From Amycolatopsis iheyensis (lineage in GTDB: Bacteria > Actinomycetota > Actinomycetes > Mycobacteriales > Pseudonocardiaceae), in assembly GCF_024703995.1 (NCBI RefSeq), contig NZ_JAMXQV010000020.1, forward strand, positions 62,001 through 126,000: a DNA stretch of 64,000 nt, read 5' to 3'. Positions 1-8,088 of this stretch are shown one piece after another. Under the pieces are notes generated by a model, which saw only the letters and a program-made list of their open reading frames with translations, had not been told where the DNA came from and did not search any database. The first letter of the stretch is position 1. Each line of letters begins with the position of its first letter. Both the position numbers and the translations under genes were made by a program.

Positions 1-683
1 AACGCCGCCACCGCCCCCACGTCCGCCAGCGTCGCCGCGCGGCCCAGCATCGTCTTCGCGGCGATGTTCTCCTCCAGCTCCCGCCGGCCCGCGTAACCCT
101 CCGGCAGCGTCTCCGGGATTCCGCCCGTCCGGAGCGTCACCGTGCGGATCCCGTGTGGGCCCAGCTCCGCCGCCAGCTGGCGGCGCATCGCCTCCAGTGC
201 GTGGAACGCCACCTGCAGCCCGCCCACCGAAAACTCGCGGACCGGCTCACCGTCGCCGCCGAACAGCAGGATTGCTCCTGATCCCTGCTTGATCATGTGC
301 CTGGCCGCCGCACGGGCGGTCAGGAACTGGGTCCGGACCGCCGTGTGGACCGGGCGCTCGTAGTCCTCCACACTCATCTCCACCAGCGGCGTGCCCTGGA
401 CGTCGCCGTGAGCGATCAAGTTGAACGACACGTCCAGCGTGCCCGCCGCGGCCACCGCGTCCGCGTGCTCGTCGACCGACCGCTCGTCCAGGGCGTCCAC
501 CTCCGCCGTCGAGACCGACCCGCCTGCTGCTCGGATGCGGTCGGCCACCTCCTCCAGCCGGGCCACCGTGCGGCCGGCCAGGTGGACCGTCGCGCCTTCC
601 GCCGCGAATGCCGTGGCCACCGCCGCGCCGATGCGGCCTCCGCCGCCGTAGACGATCGCGTTCTTGCCTTCGAGCAACGTCAT
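1..683 (-). CDS. SDR-family oxidoreductase-like protein, partial (C-terminus outside window)
   Basis: The first 227 codons of a short-chain dehydrogenase/reductase-like protein are visible; the frame is open to the window edge, so the C-terminus is missing. The start is the ATG at 683-681, giving MTLLEGKNAIVYGGGGRIG with the Rossmann glycine motif YGGGGRIG. The rest follows the SDR fold, but where classical SDRs have YxxxK followed by AALEAL, this protein reads LQVAFHALEAM, so the catalytic Tyr and Lys both appear to be missing, and NNAG reads NLIAHGD. It may be a divergent or non-catalytic SDR. It lies 65 nt behind the SCO6745-family gene, probably as the last visible gene of the aspartyl-tRNA synthetase transcript. 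Substrate unknown. Confidence 0.8.
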   Translation of the reverse strand, partial: MTLLEGKNAIVYGGGGRIGAAVATAFAAEGATVHLAGRTVARLEEVADRIRAAGGSVSTAEVDALDERSVDEHADAVAAAGTLDVSFNLIAHGDVQGTPLVEMSVEDYERPVHTAVRTQFLTARAAARHMIKQGSGAILLFGGDGEPVREFSVGGLQVAFHALEAMRRQLAAELGPHGIRTVTLRTGGIPETLPEGYAGRRELEENIAAKTMLGRAATLADVGAVAA

Positions 684-748
684 GAGTCCTCCGATGTCCG
701 GGTTCGCTCACCCCTGCGTCGAACGGGACCGCCGCCGATCGACAACGC

Positions 749-1573
749 TCAGGGACGCGGGACACCCATCGGGTTCGGCACCGGCACCACCCCCGCGTCG
801 ATCACCGCCCGGCTCAGCGGCACCGCCAGCTCCAGCACCCGCGCCAGCCCCGCCGGGCCCAGCGCCTCGACCGGGGCCGCGGCCAGGCGATCCGTGTCGT
901 CCTCCAAAAGCCGGCGCACCGCCCGTCCCGACGCAGTCAGGCCCGCCGAGGACAGGAGCCCGCGTGCGCGCAACGCCCCTGCCGCCGCGTCCCACTCGGC
1001 GTCCGACCAGCCTCGATGCGGCTGGACGTCTTCGCGGGCGATATCCGGGTGGGTCAGCGTCGTCTCCAGGCCGGACAGGCCCGCGTGGACCGCCGCGAGG
1101 ACGTGGCCGTCGCCGCGGTGCTCGCGCAGCACCGTCGCCGCCAGCCACAACCGTCCGTACACATCCGAAGGGCGGGGCACCGACGCCCACGCCGCCGCCA
1201 GTGGCCGGCCGTCGAAACTGCACGCGTCAGCCGCGCGTTCCAGCAACGAAGCGAGTTCCGCCAGGTCAGCGTCACCAAGAGCGCGGCGCAGCGACGCCGA
1301 GACTGCGGCAAGGCGGGAGCCGAGAACGTCCGCGGGGGCGGCGAACGACCACGCGTCCGGCAGCGCCCGCGCGACCATCGCCGGGGCGAAGCCGAACAAC
1401 ACCGCCGTCGCCGGGCCGGGGCCGATCGGGCCCAGTGGCGCCAGGCGACCCGCGAAGTAGCCCATCCAGTACCCGCGCAGGCCGACCTCCTTCGCCGCCG
1501 AAGCCGTCTCCGGTGCGAAGTAGACGACGGCGTGCAGCGGCTCCACCGCCGTCCACAGCCCGCGTGCGGTCAT
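749..1573 (-). CDS. SCO6745 family protein (function unknown)
   Basis: A 274-residue cytoplasmic protein starting MTARGLWTAVEPLHAVVYFAPE, an N-terminus typical of the actinobacterial SCO6745 family of helical proteins of unknown function. There is no signal peptide or membrane segment. It has helical segments rich in Ala, Leu and Arg, and the C-terminal part (ALRARGLLSSAGLTASGRAV) looks like a winged-helix element, so a regulatory or DNA-binding role is possible but unproven. The ATG at 1573 lies 10 nt behind the stop of the aspartyl-tRNA synthetase gene, so the two are very likely co-transcribed and share the T-box control upstream. The family assignment rests on recognising the N-terminal motif. 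Confidence 0.75.
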   Translation of the reverse strand: MTARGLWTAVEPLHAVVYFAPETASAAKEVGLRGYWMGYFAGRLAPLGPIGPGPATAVLFGFAPAMVARALPDAWSFAAPADVLGSRLAAVSASLRRALGDADLAELASLLERAADACSFDGRPLAAAWASVPRPSDVYGRLWLAATVLREHRGDGHVLAAVHAGLSGLETTLTHPDIAREDVQPHRGWSDAEWDAAAGALRARGLLSSAGLTASGRAVRRLLEDDTDRLAAAPVEALGPAGLARVLELAVPLSRAVIDAGVVPVPNPMGVPRP

Positions 1574-1583
1574 GACTCCCTCC

Positions 1584-2801
1584 TCAGGGACTCAGCCGGT
1601 GCAGGTCGCGCGGGAACAGCGTGACCTCCCGGACGTTGGCGACGCCGAGCAGCCGCGCCAGGAAACGCTCCAGGCCGATCGCGAACCCGCCGTGCGGTGG
1701 CATGCCGTGCGCGAACGCCGCCAGGTAGTCACCGTACGACGACACGTCGCCGCCCAGTGCCGCGACGTAGTCCTCGTGCCGGTGCAGCCGCTGACCGCCC
1801 GTCACCAGCTCCAGCCCGCGGAACAACAGGTCGAAGCTGTTCGAGTAGCCGGGCCGGGCGGGGTCGGGGTGCGTGTAGAACGGCCGTTTCGCCATCGGGT
1901 ACCCCGTGACGAACAGGAACTCCGAGGAGTGCTCGCGCACCGCCCACTCCGACAACGCGCGCTCGTGCGCGGGCGCCAGGTCCGGCTCGCGCGGGTCCGC
2001 GCCCACCAGCTCCAACGCCGCCGCGAAGTGGATCTCCGGGATCCGCTCGGGCACGGTGACCCCGCCCGTCTCGGCGGCCATGCCGGCCAGCACCTCGCGC
2101 AGCACCGCCATGACGTCGTGGTGGTCCTCGATGAACCCCAGCTCCGCGTCCAGGCTCGTGTACTGCGCCAGGTGCCGCGCGGTGTCGTGCGGCTCGGCGC
2201 GGAACACCGGGCCGACCTCGTAGACACGCTCGAACACGCCGACCAGCGCCTGCTTGAAGAACTGCGGTGACTGCGCGAGGTACGCGGGCCGGCCGAAGTA
2301 GTCGATGCCGAACACGTTCGCCCCCGACTCGGTCGCCGACGCCACGATCTTCGGCGTGTGCGTCTCGGTGAACCCGAGGGCGTCCAAAGTGGACCGGAAG
2401 CCGCGCACCGCCGCCGCGGCCAGCGAGAACCGTTCGCGGAGCAAGGGGTGCCGGAGCGCGACCGGCGCGTGGTCGAGGATCGTCGGCAGCGCGGGCAGCA
2501 CCGGCCGGTAGAGGTCGAACGGCGGTGGTGACACCGGCGCGGAAAGCGTCTCCAGCACCGGCGAAGTCAGCTCGACACCGCCGGGTGCGCGCGGGTTCGC
2601 CGAGACCGTCGCCCGCACCTCGACGACGGTTTCTTCGGGCGGGGCCGCACCGGACGTCACGACCTGCGCGAACCCGGACCGGTCCCGGAGCACGACGAAC
2701 GTGACGGACTTGAGGCGACGCCGGCGGTGCACCCAGCCGGCGACGCGGACGCGGGCGCCGACGTGCCGGGACAGCTCGGCGGCCAGAACGCGAGAACTCA
2801 T
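1584..2801 (-). CDS. aspS: aspartate--tRNA ligase, short archaeal-type (AspRS2-like)
   Basis: A class II aminoacyl-tRNA synthetase of 405 residues that charges tRNA-Asp (possibly also tRNA-Asn). It has an N-terminal OB-fold anticodon-binding domain (about residues 1-100), then the catalytic domain with motif 2 (VFRAEPHDTARHL, then YTSLDAELGFI) and motif 3 near the C-terminus (GFAIGLERFLARLLG, then LFPRDLHRLSP). These are AspRS rather than AsnRS signatures. At 405 residues it lacks the GAD insertion of usual bacterial AspRS (about 590 residues), so it is the archaeal/AspRS2 type and probably a second copy. The start is the ATG at 2801 behind GGGAGGG; longer frames upstream run through the T-box leader and are rejected. 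Confidence 0.93.
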   Translation of the reverse strand: MSSRVLAAELSRHVGARVRVAGWVHRRRRLKSVTFVVLRDRSGFAQVVTSGAAPPEETVVEVRATVSANPRAPGGVELTSPVLETLSAPVSPPPFDLYRPVLPALPTILDHAPVALRHPLLRERFSLAAAAVRGFRSTLDALGFTETHTPKIVASATESGANVFGIDYFGRPAYLAQSPQFFKQALVGVFERVYEVGPVFRAEPHDTARHLAQYTSLDAELGFIEDHHDVMAVLREVLAGMAAETGGVTVPERIPEIHFAAALELVGADPREPDLAPAHERALSEWAVREHSSEFLFVTGYPMAKRPFYTHPDPARPGYSNSFDLLFRGLELVTGGQRLHRHEDYVAALGGDVSSYGDYLAAFAHGMPPHGGFAIGLERFLARLLGVANVREVTLFPRDLHRLSP

Positions 2802-3050
2802 CACCCTCCCAACGTGGATCCCTCGGGAGTGCGGGCGATCGGGAAAACCGCGGTGCCACCGCACTTTCACCGCCGGTGAGGCGGCCTCGTCGTGGCCCGG
2901 TGACGGGGGCCGGCCGGCGGGGCATCGGGCGCGGACGCCGTTCCTCCCCGCACTCCGGAGGGTCTTCACGCACCGGACACGGGACCGCCTTCCCAGCTGC
3001 CGGCGGCTCTCTCTTCCCGTGCGCTCCGGGGGCTACTCGTCTCCATCAGC
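2802..3050 (-). promoter_or_regulatory. T-box riboswitch leader of the aspartyl-tRNA synthetase gene
   Basis: Read on the minus strand, the leader starts with GACGAGTAG, common in actinobacterial T-boxes, followed by a stem I with complementary arms CCGGAG/CTCCGG and CGCAC/GTGCG, an AGAGAGAG segment, and a CCGCC/GGCGG apical hairpin. The specifier loop TGAAGACC carries GAC (2964-2962), an Asp codon. The T-box core GTGCGGTGGCACCGCGG lies at 2864-2848; its TGGC would pair with a tRNA 3' end having G73, as tRNA-Asp does. CTCCC at 2829-2825 can pair with the Shine-Dalgarno GGGAG at 2810-2806 and no terminator with a T-run is seen, so translational control is inferred. Uncharged tRNA-Asp should raise expression. 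Confidence 0.87.
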
Positions 3051-3099
3051 GCGTTGACGAAGACGGTAGCTCCTCCGCGGCGAAGACGCTCCCGCTTTT

Positions 3100-4305
3100 T
3101 TAGCCCCAGGCGACCGGCAGCTCCCGGACGCCGTAGACCAGCGTGTTGTGCTTGTACGCCAACGATTCCCGCGGCACCGCCAGCCGCAGGTCCGGCACCC
3201 GCCGGAACAGCCGGGTCAGCGCCTCCTGCAGCTCGACGCGCGCCAGCTGCTGGCCGATGCACTGGTGCGCGCCGAACCCGAAGGCGACGTGCGTGCGCGG
3301 TGACTCGCGGTGGAAGTCGAGCTTGTCGCCGCCCGGGAACAGCTCGTCGTCGCGGTTGGCCGAGTTCAGCGCCGCGACCAGCCACTCCCCCGCCTTCACC
3401 GCGCGCGAACCGACCTGGACGTCGGCCGTGGCGTACCGCAGCACGCCGAACTGCACGACCGACAGGTACCGCAGCAGCTCCTCGACCGCGCGTTCCGGCG
3501 CCGCCAGCACGGTTTCGCGCTGCTCCGGGTGCTCCAGCAGCACGAGCGTGCTCAGCGCGATCATGTTGGCCGTCGTCTCGTGGCCGGCCACGAGCAGGCT
3601 CAGCCCGAGCACGACCAGCTCCTCCATCGTGAGCGGGTCACCCGACGAAGAACCGCGGGAAATCAGCCTGCTGAACAGGTCGTCGCCCGGGTTCCGCCCC
3701 TTCTCGGTGAACAGCTCGGCCAGGAACCCGGAAAGCTCGTCGTAGGCCTGCTTCCCCTCCTCCGGCGTGGCATCCGTGCTGACCAGCAACCCGCTTTGGT
3801 GCTGGAACCGCGACCGGTCCGCGTACGGGACGCCGAGCAGCTCGCAGATCACCAGCGACGGGATCGGCAACGCGAAGTCCCGCACCAGGTCGGCTTCGCC
3901 GGGCCGGGCGAGCATCGCGTCGAGGTGGCTTTCGACCAGCTCTTGGACGTACTCGCGCATCGCCTCCACGCGCCGCACGGTGAACTCCGCGATCACCTTC
4001 TTGCGCAGCCGGGAGTGCGCCGCGCCGTCGAGCTGGATGATCGACCCCGGGCTGACGTCGATGTCGAGGTCGGCGTCGGGCTTCACGTGCACCGAAGACG
4101 CGCCGCGCGAGCTCATCGAGCGGTCGGCGAGCACCGCGCGGACGTCGCTGTAGCGCGTGACCAGCCAGGCGTCCATGCCGGCCGGGCAGCGCACCTGCGA
4201 CGTCGGCGCGGTGCCCCGCAGCGCGGCGTAGTCCTCGGGCGGGTCGAACGGGCATCCGGCCGGTCGTGCCGTGGGGAGGGCCGGGGTTTCGGATGCTGCC
4301 GTCAC
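3100..4305 (-). CDS. cytochrome P450 (CYP105-like)
   Basis: A soluble bacterial P450 monooxygenase of 401 residues, a normal class I length. The I-helix oxygen-binding motif AGHETT lies at residues 240-245, the K-helix ExxR (EELLR) at 276-279, and the heme-ligand loop FGFGAHQCIGQQ has Cys349 as the iron ligand. The overall pattern resembles the CYP105 group of streptomycetes, which hydroxylate secondary metabolites and xenobiotics; the subfamily is inferred from pattern only. The start is GTG at 4305, preceded by a weak AGAGGT. No ferredoxin or reductase gene is adjacent, so electrons must come from partners elsewhere. It is divergent from the secreted protein gene at 4573. Its substrate cannot be predicted here. 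Confidence 0.93.
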   Translation of the reverse strand: MTAASETPALPTARPAGCPFDPPEDYAALRGTAPTSQVRCPAGMDAWLVTRYSDVRAVLADRSMSSRGASSVHVKPDADLDIDVSPGSIIQLDGAAHSRLRKKVIAEFTVRRVEAMREYVQELVESHLDAMLARPGEADLVRDFALPIPSLVICELLGVPYADRSRFQHQSGLLVSTDATPEEGKQAYDELSGFLAELFTEKGRNPGDDLFSRLISRGSSSGDPLTMEELVVLGLSLLVAGHETTANMIALSTLVLLEHPEQRETVLAAPERAVEELLRYLSVVQFGVLRYATADVQVGSRAVKAGEWLVAALNSANRDDELFPGGDKLDFHRESPRTHVAFGFGAHQCIGQQLARVELQEALTRLFRRVPDLRLAVPRESLAYKHNTLVYGVRELPVAWG

Positions 4306-4572
4306 GGCGGATCACACCTCTCTTCCAGTGGGCTCAACACCTCCACCTTGGAGAGAACCGGGCCGGTCGTGGGACGTTCGACCCACTTCCGACCCGGATG
4401 GCCTAACCGGCGCCGCGAACGGCGCCGCGAACGGCGTTCCCGCCGACCGGGACACGAAACCGGATTTGTTAGGACACTTTACGAACAGGTCTTGACGGCA
4501 CGCCGCCGTCCGGCGAACCTGGACCCACGCCGCACGTCATCGTCCGCCCCACCCCCTTCCTCCGGAGGCAGC

Positions 4573-6153
4573 ATGACCCGGCGCGCGCTCGTGCTCGTCG
4601 TGACCCTGTTCCTCGCTCTGACCTCCGCGCTCTTCGGCGCGGGCACGGCGAGCGCGGCCACCACGCAGCCGACCTTCCTCACCTTCTACGGCTGGTGGGA
4701 CAACACCCCGCCCGGCGGCGACATCTCCTACCCGCAGATCCACGACACCGCGGGCGGCAAGGGCAGCTACGCCGACCCGATCACCTTCGCCACCAGCAGC
4801 GACGAGCTCAAGCCCGGCACCAAGGTCTGGGTGCCGCGGGTGAAGAAGTACTTCATCATGGAGGACGGCTGCGACGAGTGTTCCGACGACTGGAACAGCG
4901 AGGGCCCGAACGGCGGACCCGGCCTGCGCCACATCGACCTCTGGCTCGGCGGCAAGGGCGGCAGCGCGTTCGACGCGATCGACTGCGAAGACGCGCTCAC
5001 GCACTACAACGCCGACAACACGCCGGTCATGGAGCCGGTGGTCGTCGACCCGCCGTCGAACGAGCCCTACGACGCGACGCCGATCTTCAACACCAGCACC
5101 GGCGAGTGCTGGGGCGGCGCGCAGCCGAACACCACGGTGGGCCAGTACAAGAACAACTCCACCGGCACCTGCCTGGAAGCCCCGAGCAGCGGCACCACGC
5201 TGAAAGTAGCCACCTGCACCGGCGGCGACGCGCAGCGCTTCACTTTCCACGGCGCGTTCCTGGTGATCAACGACAAGTGCGCGGGCATCTCCGGCAGCTC
5301 GATCGTGCTGCAGACGTGCACCGGCGGCCCGGCCCAGCAGTGGTCGATCAACCCGGACGGCACCATTTCCGACATCCAGACGAGCAAGAAGTGCTTCCGC
5401 GCCTCGGGCAGCACGCTCACCGCGGGCAGCTGTTCGGGCACCCAGGCCCGCTGGACATTCACCGCGGCCGGCAGCACGTCGAGCCTCAGCGTGACACCGT
5501 CGGCGGTGTCGGTCGCGCCGGGCGGCACCACGACGGCCACCGTCACCAGCACGGACGCCGTCACGCTGTCGGCGAGCGGCGCTCCCGCGGGCGTCACGGT
5601 GTCCTTCTCCCCCGCGTCGGTGCCGGCCGGCGGCACCTCGACCGTCACGGTCGCCGCCGCCGCGAGCGCGACCCCGGGTTCGGCGACGATCACCCTCACC
5701 GGCGGCACGAAAACCGCTTCCCTCGGCGTCACCGTCACCGGCAGCGGCGGCCCGGAAACCCTGCTCTCCCAGGGTAAGACCGCGACGGCGTCGTCGACCG
5801 AGTCGTCGTCCTACCCGGCGAGCGCGGCCGTCGACGGCAACCTGACGAGCACGCGGTGGGCGTCCAAGGAAGGCGCCGACCCGCAGTGGCTGCGCGTCGA
5901 CCTCGGCGCGACCAAGGCGATCTCGCACGTCAAGCTGACCTGGGAAGCCGCGTACGGGAAGGCGTACAGCGTCCAGACCTCGGCCGACGGCACGAACTGG
6001 ACGACGATCTACAGCACCACGACCGGCAACGGTGGCGCCGACGACCTCACCGGGCTCACCGGCAGCGGCCGCTACCTGCGGGTGAACGGCACGGCCCGCG
6101 GCACGTCGTACGGCTACTCGCTCTACGAGCTGCAGGTGTACGGCACGGCCTGA
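4573..6153 (+). CDS. secreted carbohydrate-binding protein: double-psi barrel-like, ricin-B lectin and F5/8 type C domains
   Basis: A 526-residue exported protein. Residues 1-28 form a signal peptide (RR then a hydrophobic core, ending TASA). Residues about 30-150 (FLTFYGWWDN, YFIMEDGCDECSDDW, HIDLWLGG) look like an RlpA/barwin-type double-psi beta-barrel. Residues about 185-300 form a ricin-type beta-trefoil (CBM13-like; repeated CTGGxAQ-W/F elements). A Ser/Thr/Val-rich Ig-like segment spans about 305-390, and residues 395-526 are an F5/8 type C (discoidin/CBM32-like) domain. No glycosidase domain is recognised, so binding to or loosening polysaccharide outside the cell is the likely role. 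The start is the ATG at 4573 behind GGAGG. Domain borders are estimates. Confidence 0.88.
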   Translation: MTRRALVLVVTLFLALTSALFGAGTASAATTQPTFLTFYGWWDNTPPGGDISYPQIHDTAGGKGSYADPITFATSSDELKPGTKVWVPRVKKYFIMEDGCDECSDDWNSEGPNGGPGLRHIDLWLGGKGGSAFDAIDCEDALTHYNADNTPVMEPVVVDPPSNEPYDATPIFNTSTGECWGGAQPNTTVGQYKNNSTGTCLEAPSSGTTLKVATCTGGDAQRFTFHGAFLVINDKCAGISGSSIVLQTCTGGPAQQWSINPDGTISDIQTSKKCFRASGSTLTAGSCSGTQARWTFTAAGSTSSLSVTPSAVSVAPGGTTTATVTSTDAVTLSASGAPAGVTVSFSPASVPAGGTSTVTVAAAASATPGSATITLTGGTKTASLGVTVTGSGGPETLLSQGKTATASSTESSSYPASAAVDGNLTSTRWASKEGADPQWLRVDLGATKAISHVKLTWEAAYGKAYSVQTSADGTNWTTIYSTTTGNGGADDLTGLTGSGRYLRVNGTARGTSYGYSLYELQVYGTA

Positions 6154-6228
6154 GTTGCCGGATCGGCAACACGATTTGCCTCCTCGGTGGCGTTCTCCGC
6201 ATGCTGGGAACGTCACCGAGGAGGAACC

Positions 6229-6852
6229 ATGCCGCACGACCAGCCGATGACCGTCGAGAACATGCTCAAGCAGGAGTTCTGGGAAGAGATGTACCAGCGC
6301 GACGAGCACCGGATCTGGAGCGGGAACGTCAACGCGAACCTCAGCTCCGAGGTCGAGGGGCTGACGCCCGGACGCGCGCTCGACCTCGGCTGCGGCGAAG
6401 GCGGCGACGCGATCTGGCTCGCCAAGCGCGGCTGGGAGGTCGATGGCGCTGACATCTCGACCCTCGCGCTCGCCCGCGCGGAAGAAGCCGGCAAGGAAGC
6501 CGGGGTCGACGTCCGCTGGCTGCACCGCAACATCGTCGAGTGGCAGCCGGAAGAGCAGTACGACCTGATCTCCGCGCAGTACATGCACCTGCCGCCGAAG
6601 CTCCGCGAAGACGTCTTCACGGCGGCCGCGAAGGCGATCCGGCCGGGCGGGTCACTGCTGGTCGTCGGGCACTCGCCGAAGGCCATGCGCGAGTTCGACG
6701 GCCAGACGCCGCCGCAGGAGCTGTTCTTCGAGCCGGAGGAGATCACGAACTACCTGGGCGACGCCTGGGAGTGGCTCGTCGAAACCTGCGAGACGCGCGG
6801 CGAAGGCCACCACACCGACGCCGTCTACCGCGCGAAGCGGCTCGCGGCATGA
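6229..6852 (+). CDS. class I SAM-dependent methyltransferase
   Basis: A 207-residue cytoplasmic methyltransferase. The SAM-binding motif I is DLGCGEGGDA near residue 50, followed by the acidic end of beta 2 (VDGADIS) and the post-motif region AKAIRPGGSLLVVGH. The N-terminus (EFWEEMYQRDEHRIWSG) resembles the UbiE/TehB-like group acting on small molecules, including tellurite-type methyltransferases, but no substrate can be assigned. The start is the ATG at 6229 with the Shine-Dalgarno GAGGAGG just upstream; an earlier in-frame start at 6187 lacks one. It stands alone between the secreted lectin-like gene and a convergent protease gene, with a bidirectional-looking terminator directly after its stop. 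Confidence 0.9.
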   Translation: MPHDQPMTVENMLKQEFWEEMYQRDEHRIWSGNVNANLSSEVEGLTPGRALDLGCGEGGDAIWLAKRGWEVDGADISTLALARAEEAGKEAGVDVRWLHRNIVEWQPEEQYDLISAQYMHLPPKLREDVFTAAAKAIRPGGSLLVVGHSPKAMREFDGQTPPQELFFEPEEITNYLGDAWEWLVETCETRGEGHHTDAVYRAKRLAA

Positions 6853-6854
6853 GA

Positions 6855-6897
6855 AAGGCCCCCTCCCCGCGCCCTCGACGCGCGTGAAGGGGGCCTT
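6855..6897. terminator. intrinsic terminator between convergent genes
   Basis: A perfect 10-bp inverted repeat, AAGGCCCCCT and AGGGGGCCTT, separated by 23 nt. It lies between the stop codons of the methyltransferase (6852) and the S1 protease (6909, opposite strand), so it can end transcripts from both sides. The flanking A and T residues are short, as is usual in GC-rich actinomycetes. Confidence 0.8.
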
Positions 6898-6908
6898 GGC
6901 CCGGTTTA

Positions 6909-7925
6909 TCAGGCGAGCTCGAGGCCGTAAGCCTGCAGCTCCAGGGTGAGCGGGTAGAAGTAGCTGGTCACGGTGTCGCCGCCGGACAGCGTGCCGAGGC
7001 CCTTCGAACCGTCGTAGGCCGGGCCACCCGAGTCACCGTGGTCGGTGTGCGCGGTGGTGCCGAACTCGTGGTTCAGAACGCCGACGTCGAAGTTGACCGA
7101 CTCGTCGACCGAGGTGACCTCGCCGCTGCCGCCACCGGTGGTCGAGCCCTGCTTCTGGATCTGCTCGCCGACCGTCGGCTCCGCCGCGGAGGTGATCGCC
7201 TGGCCGGTGTTGATCTCGCCGGGGCCGGAGCCGTTCGGGCGGGTCAGCAGGCCGGAGTCGGCGCCGGGGCAGTCGCTCTCGACGACCTGCGCGCCGGAGA
7301 CGTCACCGCCGGCCCAGGTGCCGCCGAGGTTGGTGCAGTGGCCCGCGGTGAGCAGGAACGGCGAGCCGCCGCGCGTCACGTTGAAGCCGAGCGAGCAGCG
7401 GCCCTGGTCGTTCTGGATCGCGTCGCCGTCGGCGATGTGCAGCTCCAGCTTGCCGGTGCGGTGCTCGACGCGGACGCTGTCGCCGTACTTCGCGGCGGCG
7501 GCGGCGACCTTGTCCGAGGTCTCCTTGCTGGCCGCGTCGTAGACCTTCACCACGACCTGGTTGGTCTTGGTGTCGATGCCCCACGCGGTCTGCGGCACGT
7601 TCTTCACCGCGTCCAGCTGGTTCTTGACGCCGGTCAGCGCGGCGAAGGTGTGCTTGACCTTCTTCGCGGTCAGGCCGGCTTCGGTCACCTTCTGCGCCGC
7701 GGCGTCGTCGACGACGTTCACGACGGCCTTGCCGTTCTCCAGGTAGACACCGCCGGAAGCGGCGCCCAGCGCACCGGCGACCTGGGTGGCGTTGGTGATG
7801 GCGTGGGCCTGCATCTCGGCGAAGGCCAGTGGGGACGCGGTGGCCGCCGACGCGCACAAGCCGCTGGTCAGCGCGGCAGCCGACAAGACGGCGAAGGTCT
7901 TGAGGGCGGTCTTCCGGGGAGTCAT
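6909..7925 (-). CDS. secreted S1 family serine protease (streptogrisin / alpha-lytic type)
   Basis: A 338-residue pre-pro-protease of the chymotrypsin-like S1E/alpha-lytic group. Residues 1-31 form a signal peptide. Residues about 32-165 are the propeptide that assists folding and is cut off, and the mature enzyme starts near residue 167. The catalytic triad is visible: His196 in LLTAGHC, Asp223 in GADSGLL, and Ser299 in HGDSGGP. Disulphide pairs C177-C197 and further Cys are in place for the family. The ATG at 7925 is chosen because GGAGGAAG precedes it; a TTG directly before it is less likely. The 160-nt upstream region holds a perfect palindrome that may be its operator. The role is likely extracellular protein degradation. 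Confidence 0.94.
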   Translation of the reverse strand: MTPRKTALKTFAVLSAAALTSGLCASAATASPLAFAEMQAHAITNATQVAGALGAASGGVYLENGKAVVNVVDDAAAQKVTEAGLTAKKVKHTFAALTGVKNQLDAVKNVPQTAWGIDTKTNQVVVKVYDAASKETSDKVAAAAAKYGDSVRVEHRTGKLELHIADGDAIQNDQGRCSLGFNVTRGGSPFLLTAGHCTNLGGTWAGGDVSGAQVVESDCPGADSGLLTRPNGSGPGEINTGQAITSAAEPTVGEQIQKQGSTTGGGSGEVTSVDESVNFDVGVLNHEFGTTAHTDHGDSGGPAYDGSKGLGTLSGGDTVTSYFYPLTLELQAYGLELA

Positions 7926-8005
7926 CAACTTCCTCCAGTTTGCCGGTTCGAAGCCTTGTGCCGGTCACTTTCGTTGCCGAGCAACCAACGCAACACCGAC
8001 GAAGG

Positions 8006-8020
8006 TTGGTTAATAACCAA
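8006..8020. promoter_or_regulatory. perfect palindrome upstream of the S1 protease gene, candidate operator
   Basis: TTGGTTA-A-TAACCAA is a perfect odd-centred 15-bp palindrome, 80 bp upstream of the S1 protease start. A related sequence, TTGGTAAATCACC, lies about 109 bp upstream of the snapalysin gene. The regulator is not known. Confidence 0.45.
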
Positions 8021-8088
8021 TCGATCCGGACATACCTCTCAACTCCGACGCGGACAGCTCAGTGACGCTACTGCGTTCGGCGTAACAC

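Noticed and set aside
4306..4572. Repeated GGCGCCGCGAAC as a regulatory array
   Set aside because: Two short GC-rich copies in a GC-rich divergent promoter region are not enough evidence; nothing else was recognised in this gap.
6854..6900. Small ORF in the hairpin between convergent genes
   Set aside because: The segment is a 10-bp-arm terminator with no ribosome site.
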